6,201 nucleotides of DNA. It comes from Thiotrichales bacterium. Lineage in GTDB: Bacteria > Pseudomonadota > Gammaproteobacteria > Thiomicrospirales > Thiomicrospiraceae. A model generated the notes under the pieces. The model saw nothing but the letters and a program-made list of their open reading frames with translations. It was not told the DNA's origin and ran no database searches. Positions 1-5,675 of this stretch are shown here, one piece after another. The stretch's first letter is position 1. Each line of letters begins with the position of its first letter. The position numbers and the translations under genes are program-made. The stretch lies in the NCBI GenBank assembly GCA_014763835.1, contig JACXUQ010000083.1:1-6201 (forward strand). The letters run 5' to 3'.

Positions 1-986
1 GCCAAAGCGGCTTTTGCCATCGCTTCAACGTGATCGGGCGTGGTGCCGCAGCAGCCGCCGATAATATTGATCCAGCCGTTTTTCGCCCAGTGGTCGATCT
101 CCGCCGCCATCTGTTCGGGCGTTTCGTCGTATTCGCCGAATTCGTTCGGCAGGCCGGCATTAGGGTGTACGGAGACATAGGTTTCACAAACACGGCTCAG
201 TTCCTGCACATAAGGGCGCAGTTCTTCCGGTCCAAGGGCGCAGTTCAGACCGACCGACAGTGGTTGGGCATGAGCAACGGCGTTATAGAAGGCTTCGGTG
301 GTTTGGCCGGAAAGGGTGCGGCCGGAGGCGTCGGTGATGGTGCCGGAGAGCATAATTGGCACCTCATAACCGACTTCATTTTCCACCTCTCTAACCGCAA
401 AAATGGCCGCTTTGGCGTTGAGGGTATCGAATACGGTTTCGATCAAAATGGTATCGACGCCGCCTTCTAGCAACGCATGGGTGGCCTGTTTGTAGGCGGT
501 TACCAGTTCGTCAAACGAGGTGTTGCGGAAACCCGGATCGTTGACGTCAGGCGAAATCGAGGCGGTGCGGTTGGTTGGCCCCAAGACGCCGGCGACAAAA
601 CGCGGTTTGCCGTCTTCGGATTCTGCAATGTTACAGGCTTCGCGCGCCACGCGTGCCGCCGCGAGGTTGATTTCGGCCACATAGGCTTCCATTTCGTAAT
701 CGGCCTGGGCGATGGTAGTGGCGTTGAAGGAGTTGGTCTCCAGAATATCCACACCTTTGCGCAGAAAGCTCAGGTGGATGTCGCGAATCACCTCCGGTTT
801 GGTAATGACGAGGATGTCGTTATTGCCTTTGATGTCCATGTGGTAGTCGGCAAAACGCTCACCGCGGAAGTCTTCTTCGCTGAGGTTGAAGCCCTGAATC
901 ATCGTTCCCATCGCGCCATCAAGTACGACTACGCGTTCTTGCAGTAGTGTTTTCAGGGTTTGCAGGCGTTCGGTTCTTTGACTCAT
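1..986 (-). CDS. metH: MetH, cobalamin-dependent methionine synthase, N-terminal part (cut by window edge)
   Basis: The reverse strand reads as 328 codons of cytosolic 5-methyltetrahydrofolate--homocysteine methyltransferase, which moves the methyl group of methyltetrahydrofolate through cobalamin to homocysteine to make methionine. The visible part is almost exactly the homocysteine-binding barrel. The block VVLDGAMGTMIQ is at residues 20-31, followed by the typical DFRGERFAD, GVLGPTNRTASISPDVNDP and SGTITDASGRTLSGQTTEAF stretches. The three zinc-binding cysteines are present: Cys249 in GLNCALGPEEL and Cys312-Cys313 in GGCCGTTP, matching E. coli Cys247, Cys310 and Cys311. The folate, cobalamin and reactivation domains lie beyond the left edge. 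I chose ATG 986 because it gives a tail close to the E. coli one (MSxxxxxL) and has a GGA eight bases upstream. An in-frame ATG at 998 would add four residues and has no clear ribosome site. No cobalamin or SAM riboswitch is apparent upstream. Identity is near certain. Confidence 0.97.
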   Translation of the reverse strand, partial: MSQRTERLQTLKTLLQERVVVLDGAMGTMIQGFNLSEEDFRGERFADYHMDIKGNNDILVITKPEVIRDIHLSFLRKGVDILETNSFNATTIAQADYEMEAYVAEINLAAARVAREACNIAESEDGKPRFVAGVLGPTNRTASISPDVNDPGFRNTSFDELVTAYKQATHALLEGGVDTILIETVFDTLNAKAAIFAVREVENEVGYEVPIMLSGTITDASGRTLSGQTTEAFYNAVAHAQPLSVGLNCALGPEELRPYVQELSRVCETYVSVHPNAGLPNEFGEYDETPEQMAAEIDHWAKNGWINIIGGCCGTTPDHVEAMAKAAL

Positions 987-1022
987 AACGGATTCCATCA
1001 GATGCATAAAAATAATCGCGGT

Positions 1023-1028
1023 ATTTTA
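1023..1028 (-). promoter_or_regulatory. Possible -10 element for metH
   Basis: On the minus strand TAAAAT (5 of 6 matches to TATAAT) sits about 37 bases before the metH start, inside a small inverted repeat (GGTA/TACC arms, 1020-1030). The region 16-18 bases further upstream has no good -35 hexamer. Transcription of metH from here is a guess; read-through from the upstream diguanylate cyclase gene is the alternative. Confidence 0.22.
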
Positions 1029-1074
1029 CCCGATTTATCACTTGAGCACGAATTTCAGCTGAGGGGCGGGAGGC

Positions 1075-1103
1075 GACCGCGGTGACGTTGAATGTCGGCG
1101 GTC
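1075..1103. repeat. Small inverted repeat between the diguanylate cyclase gene and metH
   Basis: GACCGC (1075-1080) and GCGGTC (1098-1103) form a six-base stem around a 17-base loop. A competing five-base stem is possible between GTGAC (1082-1086) and GTCAC (1101-1105). On the minus strand this lies just after the stop codon of the diguanylate cyclase gene, where a terminator could be expected. No run of T follows in either direction, so it is not a classical intrinsic terminator. It may be an mRNA 3' hairpin or chance in GC-rich sequence. Confidence 0.25.
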
Positions 1104-1117
1104 ACGCGATCTGAACG

Positions 1118-2365
1118 TTAAAACTCGACACTGACGCGGTTGCGGCCCTGTTCCTTGGAGCGGTACAAGGCTTTGTCGGCGCGTGCAATGGCGCCTTCCA
1201 GGTCGTCACCCGAAAAAGTCAGGCCTTGGCTCACGGTAAACGGAATGCCGACTTTTTGTTGCGATTCCGCTTCAACTTTGGCTCTTAATTGTTCACAGAG
1301 TGCTTCAATCTGCGTGGCATCCTTGGCTTCGCCCAATACACAGAACTCCTCGCCGCCAAAGCGCGCCACCAGAAAGTCGGCAAAGACGGTTTGCAGGGTG
1401 TCTGCCATAAAGATAATCGCTTCGTCGCCTTTCTGATGGCCGTGGTTGTCATTCACCAGTTTAAAGTGGTCGATATCGGCCATGACCACAAAAAAGTATT
1501 TGCGCATCTGCTTTAGCTGATTGAAAAGCACATGGCCTTGCTTGAAGAAATAGCCGCGGTTGTAAGCGCCGGTCAGCGCATCGCGCTGCGAGATGTATTC
1601 GATTTCGTTGTAGGCACAGGCGTGATCGATGTTCTGCTTGATGCGCACATAGAGCTCTTCCGCCGTGAAGGTGGTGTTGAAGAAATCGTTGACGCCGTAT
1701 TTCATCATTTTAATGGCGGTAGCGATGTTCTCGCTCGGTTCGCAGGCCATCATCGGCAGCTGGTTCTGGCTGAAGCGTTCGCGGACCTTGTTGATGAATT
1801 CATAGATATTGTTGTGGTGGATGTTGTCCACATCCTCAAGCAGAATCAGATCGGGCTGTGATTTTGCCAGTTGGGTGGACAGTTCTTCGGGCGACTCGAA
1901 CAGTTTGACCTGAAAGCGGTGGATGCGTAACAGTCCGACGAGTTTGTTGCTGTAGGCCGATTGGCCGGAAGTCAGAATCCACAAGGTGCGTTGGGCGTTT
2001 TTATAGAGGGTGATAACGGTCTGCAAGGCGTAACGGATTGACGAAGGGTTATCTTTGATTACGTAGTCGGCGACCTTTTTCTGGAACATCTCCTTGCGAA
2101 TCTCTTCACTGTAGCTGCCGGTCAGTACCACGGTGGTGATATGACGGCTGTTGAGCAGATCAATGGCTTCGCCGCGCGGTGCGTCCGGCAGGTGTAAATC
2201 GCTTAAGCAGACCACCACATTGATGTCGGTATTGAGTACCGCTTTGGCTTCAGCCAGACTGTGGCAGGTCAGAACGGGCAGTGGACTGAGTTGTTCGAGT
2301 TGATTTTTTAAAAACAGGGCGATGGATTTCTGGTCGTCGATAATTAAAAAAACATCTTCTCGCAT
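1118..2365 (-). CDS. PleD-like response regulator: REC - degenerate REC - GGDEF diguanylate cyclase
   Basis: This is a 415-residue soluble signalling protein with no signal peptide or membrane segment. Residues 5-122 form an intact receiver: acidic pair Asp10-Asp11, phospho-acceptor Asp56 (SDLHLP), Thr82 (VVLTG) and Lys104 (YVIKD). Residues 127-245 look like a second receiver that has lost its chemistry: no acidic pair (WILTSGQ), Glu177-Asp178 around the acceptor position (PDLILLED), and Thr instead of the conserved Lys (NDFFNTTF). A GGDEF domain follows (about 255-415), with DALTGAYNR at 262-270, the metal/substrate block ADIDHFKLVND at 296-306 and the active-site motif GGEEF at 337-341. It should therefore make cyclic di-GMP from two GTP. 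The RxxD inhibitory site is absent; the aligned residues are FADF. The layout is that of Caulobacter PleD, but no partner kinase lies in the window. The frame can be extended to TTG 2407, but ATG 2365 has GCGGAAA at the right distance and the extension overlaps a likely promoter. The stop is TAA. Confidence 0.93.
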   Translation of the reverse strand: MREDVFLIIDDQKSIALFLKNQLEQLSPLPVLTCHSLAEAKAVLNTDINVVVCLSDLHLPDAPRGEAIDLLNSRHITTVVLTGSYSEEIRKEMFQKKVADYVIKDNPSSIRYALQTVITLYKNAQRTLWILTSGQSAYSNKLVGLLRIHRFQVKLFESPEELSTQLAKSQPDLILLEDVDNIHHNNIYEFINKVRERFSQNQLPMMACEPSENIATAIKMMKYGVNDFFNTTFTAEELYVRIKQNIDHACAYNEIEYISQRDALTGAYNRGYFFKQGHVLFNQLKQMRKYFFVVMADIDHFKLVNDNHGHQKGDEAIIFMADTLQTVFADFLVARFGGEEFCVLGEAKDATQIEALCEQLRAKVEAESQQKVGIPFTVSQGLTFSGDDLEGAIARADKALYRSKEQGRNRVSVEF

Positions 2366-2370
2366 GGTGG

Positions 2371-2377
2371 TTTCCGC
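2371..2377 (-). promoter_or_regulatory. Ribosome binding site that sets the diguanylate cyclase start
   Basis: The minus strand reads GCGGAAA-CCACC-ATG, placing GGAA six bases before ATG 2365. The upstream in-frame TTG at 2407 has no comparable site, so the shorter protein beginning MREDVF is preferred. That start also puts the first receiver strand right at the N-terminus, as is normal for the family. Confidence 0.6.
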
Positions 2378-2406
2378 TGGGGTTAAGGAGTTTGAGAAAG
2401 CTCTCA

Positions 2407-2436
2407 AGTATAAATGCTTATTTTTTTAAATGCCAC
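2407..2436 (-). promoter_or_regulatory. Likely sigma-70 type promoter for the diguanylate cyclase gene
   Basis: On the minus strand, TATACT (2412-2407, 5 of 6 matches) lies 18 bases after GTGGCA (2436-2431, 4 of 6 matches), with an A-rich spacer. Transcription would begin near 2400, about 35 bases before ATG 2365. This would exclude the TTG at 2407 as a start. The assignment rests on sequence likeness only. Confidence 0.42.
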
Positions 2437-2526
2437 GGCGCAGGCGGCTGAATCGACGGTTTTTTTGCTGTGTAGCGTCAGGCGATGCTATCCGGCGGCA
2501 AGTTCGTCTCAATGGCGCCAGGTAAT

Positions 2527-2535
2527 TGTTATAAT
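2527..2535 (+). promoter_or_regulatory. Extended -10 promoter for trmA and the genes after it
   Basis: TGT-TATAAT is a perfect consensus -10 hexamer with the TGn extension. No good -35 hexamer lies 16-18 bases upstream, as is common for extended -10 promoters. Transcription would start around 2542, giving a leader of roughly 70 bases before the trmA ATG at 2611. The element lies inside the longest open frame of trmA, which supports the downstream start. Confidence 0.6.
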
Positions 2536-2600
2536 AAGCGATTTTTAAATAGCCGGGTGTCGCGAAAGCCTTTGCAAAGAAGGCGGTGGCCTCATGTAGT

Positions 2601-2605
2601 TGGAA
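2601..2605 (+). promoter_or_regulatory. Ribosome binding site that sets the trmA start
   Basis: TGGAA ends five bases before ATG 2611. The in-frame ATGs upstream (from 2485 on) lie before or around the promoter and would add about 42 residues that do not resemble the family. The short form is 364 residues long, against 366 for E. coli TrmA. Confidence 0.6.
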
Positions 2606-2610
2606 CGTCT

Positions 2611-3705
2611 ATGCTCTGCCAAGTTTTTCCTGAAGAATATCAAACGCAACTTGACCATAAAGTGGCACGTTTGCAGGCGCTGTTGCCTGTGGAAACCGAT
2701 ATGATCGTTTTTGCTTCGCCGCCGCAGCACTATCGTGCGCGCGCGGAGTTCCGCGTTTGGCATGAGGGGGACGAATCCTTTTATATTATGTTTGACGGCG
2801 ACAGCAAGCAGAAGGTGCGCGTGGATCGTTGTCCGATGGCGATTGAGGCGATTGACAACCTCATGCCCGAATTGATGGCGGCGATCAATGCGGATGCCGC
2901 ACTGCGCCACAAACTTTTTCAGGTCGATTTTCTGGCGACTCTGAGCGGCGAGATGCTGGTCACGTTGATTTACCGCCGTCCGATTGAAGAGGACCCGGCC
3001 TGGTCAGATTCGGTGGCGCGTTTGAAAGCGCAGTTGCCGATTACGCATGTGATCGGGCGGGCGCGCAAACAGAAAATCCTTAAAGACAACGACTATGTGG
3101 TCGAACGGTTGACGGTGGACAATAAAACCTTTATCTACCAGCAGGTGGAAAACAGCTTCACCCAGCCTAATGCCTATGTGGCGCAGCAGATGCTCGGCTG
3201 GGCGCGCAGCATGGCCGGCAAATATCTGGACGGTCAGGGCGATTTGATCGAGCTTTACTGCGGTAACGGCAATTTTTCGATTGCGTTGGCCGACCGGTTC
3301 CGCCGTGTATTGGCAACGGAAATTTCCAAAACCTCGGTGGCCTCGGCGCAGTTTAATATCGCCGCCAATCAGGTAGAAAACCTGACGATTATCAAAATGG
3401 CCGCCGAAGAGGTCAGCGAAGCCTTGGCCGGCAAGGCGTTTAATCGCCTGCAATCGGTGGATTTGGCGAGTTACGATTTTCAAGCCATTCTGGTCGACCC
3501 GCCGCGCGCCGGTTTGGACGATCTGACGCGTAACATGGTGACGGAGTATGAGCATATTCTCTATATCTCCTGTAATCCGGAAACGCTGGCGCGTGATTTG
3601 GAAAGCATTTTGCAAACGCATGAGGTCATGGAAACGGCGCTGTTTGATCAGTTCCCTTATACTCACCATATCGAAAGCGGCGTATTTCTGAAACGTAAAT
3701 CATAA
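2611..3705 (+). CDS. trmA: TrmA, tRNA (uracil-5-)-methyltransferase
   Basis: This SAM-dependent enzyme of the cytosol methylates U54 in the T-loop of tRNAs (m5U54, ribothymidine). With the start at ATG 2611 it has 364 residues. Blocks shared with E. coli TrmA run throughout: HYRARAEFRVWH (40-51), LRHKLFQVDFLATLS (98-112), VENSFTQPN (179-187), the SAM-binding LIELYCGNGNFS (212-223), the stretch around LATEISK (234-240) and DPPRAGLD (296-303). The catalytic nucleophile is Cys321 in YISCNPETL, which attacks C6 of the uracil. Glu355 in HHIESGVF matches the E. coli general base Glu358. No Fe-S cysteine cluster is present, which separates it from the RlmC/RlmD rRNA methylases. It is the first gene of the rightward group and probably reads from the extended -10 promoter at 2527-2535. 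The next gene starts 16 bases after its TAA. Confidence 0.97.
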   Translation: MLCQVFPEEYQTQLDHKVARLQALLPVETDMIVFASPPQHYRARAEFRVWHEGDESFYIMFDGDSKQKVRVDRCPMAIEAIDNLMPELMAAINADAALRHKLFQVDFLATLSGEMLVTLIYRRPIEEDPAWSDSVARLKAQLPITHVIGRARKQKILKDNDYVVERLTVDNKTFIYQQVENSFTQPNAYVAQQMLGWARSMAGKYLDGQGDLIELYCGNGNFSIALADRFRRVLATEISKTSVASAQFNIAANQVENLTIIKMAAEEVSEALAGKAFNRLQSVDLASYDFQAILVDPPRAGLDDLTRNMVTEYEHILYISCNPETLARDLESILQTHEVMETALFDQFPYTHHIESGVFLKRKS

Positions 3706-3721
3706 GTTGTAAGGAAAGAAG

Positions 3722-4486
3722 ATGTTATTAGCTTGGATTGGCGCACTATTTATCGGCATTACCCTGGGTTTACTGGGTTCGGGCGGTTCGATTCTGACCG
3801 TGCCGGTACTGACCTATCTGGTGGGGCAGGAAACCAAGGTGGCCATTGCCAGCTCGTTGATGATTGTCGGCGTCATCAGTGTCTTCTCGGCGATTCCATA
3901 TGCCCGACAGCAACTGGTTAAATGGCGCACCGTCGTTCTTTTCGGGATTCCCGGAATGGGCGGTGCTGTGGCCGGGGCCTGGCTGGCGCACTACGTTGCC
4001 GATGCGCTGCAGATGCTTATTTTTGCGGTGCTGATGTTGAGTGCGGCCTACCTGATGTATAAGCCGATGAAACTCAACGAAGGTGAGCAGGTCGAGCGTG
4101 CCATGTATAAAATCGCCTTGGACGGTTTTGTTGTGGGAGCCGTGACCGGTCTGGTCGGCGTGGGCGGTGGCTTCCTGATTATCCCGGCGTTGGTGTTGCT
4201 GGGCGGTTTGTCGATGCGTCTGGCGGTGGGTACCAGTCTGGTGATTATTGCGGTCAAATCCTTTGCCGGTTTTATCGAGTACCTGTCGGTGTTGAAAACA
4301 TTGAATCTGACGCTCGATTGGGGGGTCATCGGTCTTTTCTCGGTGATTGGCGTAATCGGCGGCTGGCTTGGACATAAAATCAGTAGTAAAGTTAATCAGG
4401 AACAGCTCAAAAAAGGCTTTGCTGTTTTCCTGATTCTGATGGGTGCCTTTATCCTCTATAAAAACCTGCCGACGCTCTTCGCCTGA
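3722..4486 (+). CDS. TSUP (TauE/SafE, formerly DUF81) family membrane carrier
   Basis: This 254-residue, very hydrophobic inner-membrane protein should have about seven or eight transmembrane segments (roughly residues 3-33, 40-60, 69-90, 95-113, 131-160, 166-190, 197-217 and 230-248). It shows the internal duplication typical of the family: GLLGSGGSILTVPVL at 16-30 and GLVGVGGGFLIIPAL at 143-157, each followed by a loop and an A(I/V)(A/G)(S/T)SL motif (41-46 and 168-173). The two halves are joined by a charged loop (about 114-130). Characterised family members move sulfite, sulfoacetate, thiosulfate or other small organic and sulfur anions. The substrate here cannot be read from the sequence. 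AAGGA ends six bases before the ATG. The gene lies 16 bases after trmA, so the two are probably co-transcribed, and it is followed two genes later by the thiolation gene ttcA. Confidence 0.9.
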   Translation: MLLAWIGALFIGITLGLLGSGGSILTVPVLTYLVGQETKVAIASSLMIVGVISVFSAIPYARQQLVKWRTVVLFGIPGMGGAVAGAWLAHYVADALQMLIFAVLMLSAAYLMYKPMKLNEGEQVERAMYKIALDGFVVGAVTGLVGVGGGFLIIPALVLLGGLSMRLAVGTSLVIIAVKSFAGFIEYLSVLKTLNLTLDWGVIGLFSVIGVIGGWLGHKISSKVNQEQLKKGFAVFLILMGAFILYKNLPTLFA

Positions 4487-4534
4487 TGTAAGGCGGCGCA
4501 AGAGTGTTGCGGATAAGCGCTACAAAGGGGGCGT

Positions 4535-4768
4535 ATGCGAGTCGAATCCATTAATGTGGGCGCGGTAGAAACGCTGCGCTGGCGCGATGATGAAGCGTTG
4601 GGGCGCACCTTCAGTTGCATCACGGGTTACGATCTGTATCGCGCCAAACTCTACCACCATAACGAGAAAGAGTGGCTGTTGTTGCAATCCGTAGTCAAAC
4701 ATCCTGCACTGGCAGAAGCGTGGCGCAAGGCGATTTTGGAATTGCTCAAAATTCATTCCGCGCGATAA
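4535..4768 (+). CDS. Small protein of unknown function, 77 residues
   Basis: I do not recognise this gene. It has a strong ribosome site (AAAGGGGG just before the ATG at 4535), lies in the same direction as its neighbours, and fits the 48-base and 34-base gaps on either side, so it is probably real. The product is soluble, with no signal peptide, membrane segment or cysteine motif (a single Cys at residue 28). Residues 1-45 look like short beta strands and turns (MRVESINVG..., TFSCITGYDLYRAKLYHH). Residues 46-75 look like one or two amphipathic helices (EWLLLQSVVKHPALAEAWRKA and on). The opening SINVG...LRW faintly recalls the N-terminus of MOSC-domain proteins, but the rest does not follow and the protein is far too short. 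Position suggests co-expression with ttcA; no function is proposed. Confidence 0.72.
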   Translation: MRVESINVGAVETLRWRDDEALGRTFSCITGYDLYRAKLYHHNEKEWLLLQSVVKHPALAEAWRKAILELLKIHSAR

Positions 4769-4802
4769 GGATTCAACCAAAGGCAAAGGACACAGCAAGA
4801 TT

Positions 4803-5675
4803 ATGGTCGAACAAACGGCTCTGGCTAGCACCCCGGACATGGAGGGAGCGGCCAAACCCAGTAAAAAAGAGCGCACCAAAGACTGGATTATTCCGCCCAA
4901 GGCGATAATGAAGCCGGTAGGACGGGCCATGGCGCAGTTCAATATGCTGCGCGACGGCGACCGGGTTTTGCTGGGGTTGTCCGGCGGTAAGGATTCGTTG
5001 GCGTTGCTGGTGATTCTGAAACATCTGCAGCGTCATGCGCCGATCAAGTTCGAGTTGGCCGCCTGCACCATCGACCCCGAAATTCCGGGGTTTGATCCGT
5101 CGCCGCTGAAAGAGTGGGTCGCCAAGCTGGGCGTGCCCTATTTTTACGAGGCCGAAGACTTGGTGGCGCTCGCCAACCAGCATATGAAGGGCGATTCCTT
5201 CTGCAGTTTCTGCGCGCGCCAGAAACGCGGTAAACTCTATACCGTATGTCGCCGCGAAGGTTATAACGTCTTGGCGCTGGCGCAGCATCTCGACGACCTG
5301 GCGGAAAGTTTCATTATGTCGGCCTTTAACGCCGGCCAGTTGCGTACCATGAAAGCGCACTATCTCAACGACGACGGCGATATCCGCATTATCCGCCCGC
5401 TGGTGCGCGTGCGCGAAAACCAGACGCGCGATTTCGCCAAAGCCGCCAACCTGCCGGTGATTCCCGATAACTGCCCGGCCTGCTATGCCAAACCGCAAGC
5501 GCGCGCCGAAACCAAGGCACTGCTGTTGGAGCAGGAGAAGAAGAACAAGCATCTTTACGCCAATTTGTGGACGGCGATGCAACCGCTGATTGCCGACGAT
5601 AATCATGCGGGTTTGGCGCATCTTACAGGAGAGGACGAGGTGGATGACGAGGCAACCGAGGAGACGATCGGGTGA
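4803..5675 (+). CDS. ttcA: TtcA, tRNA 2-thiocytidine(32) synthetase
   Basis: This 290-residue cytosolic enzyme activates C32 of certain tRNAs with ATP and replaces its 2-oxygen by sulfur to give s2C32. Sulfur in the studied systems comes from a cysteine desulfurase through an enzyme-bound 4Fe-4S cluster. The PP-loop SGGKDS is at residues 60-65 after the strand RVLLGL. The cluster and sulfur-relay cysteines appear as CSFC (134-137) and CPAC (224-227), with the typical contexts GDSFCSFCARQKRG and PDNCPACYAKPQ. The block LALAQHLDDLAESF (157-170) is also characteristic. The last 15 residues are strongly acidic (GEDEVDDEATEETIG) and lie outside the conserved core. The ribosome site is mediocre: AAAGGA lies about 12 bases before the ATG. 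No better in-frame start is visible. The stop overlaps the start of the next gene by four bases, indicating co-translation. Confidence 0.96.
   Translation: MVEQTALASTPDMEGAAKPSKKERTKDWIIPPKAIMKPVGRAMAQFNMLRDGDRVLLGLSGGKDSLALLVILKHLQRHAPIKFELAACTIDPEIPGFDPSPLKEWVAKLGVPYFYEAEDLVALANQHMKGDSFCSFCARQKRGKLYTVCRREGYNVLALAQHLDDLAESFIMSAFNAGQLRTMKAHYLNDDGDIRIIRPLVRVRENQTRDFAKAANLPVIPDNCPACYAKPQARAETKALLLEQEKKNKHLYANLWTAMQPLIADDNHAGLAHLTGEDEVDDEATEETIG
5658..5663 (+). promoter_or_regulatory. Ribosome binding site for the GTG start of the acyltransferase gene
   Basis: GAGGAG lies inside the last codons of ttcA, eight bases before GTG 5672. It is the main evidence for using this GTG, whose GTGA overlaps the ttcA stop TGA. 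The acidic codons at the end of TtcA (Glu-Glu) therefore also serve as this site. Confidence 0.7.

Noticed and set aside
30..947. Two long plus-strand frames and one minus-strand frame over the left end
   Set aside because: They are out-of-frame shadows of metH, whose minus-strand translation matches a known enzyme along its full visible length.
2366..2407. N-terminal extension of the diguanylate cyclase to TTG 2407
   Set aside because: No ribosome site, a rare start codon, and overlap with the likely -10 element. The receiver domain starts naturally at ATG 2365.
2431..2466. GC-rich stretch followed by seven T, terminator-like on the plus strand
   Set aside because: I could not form a stem of more than about four pairs before the T run, and it lies between divergent promoters where no transcript needs ending.
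3004..3669. 221-residue minus-strand frame inside trmA
   Set aside because: Antisense shadow: rich in His, Arg and Gln with no recognisable domain, while the plus strand encodes intact TrmA.
3770..4501. 243-residue minus-strand frame opposite the TSUP gene
   Set aside because: Its His/Gln/Asn-rich composition is typical of the reverse complement of a membrane-protein gene; no plausible start signal.
4497..4511. Hairpin CGCAA/TTGCG after the TSUP gene as a terminator
   Set aside because: Only five pairs, no T run after it, and the following genes continue in the same direction with ribosome sites close by.
4773..5621. 282-residue minus-strand frame opposite ttcA
   Set aside because: No known motif, and the plus strand carries all TtcA signatures.
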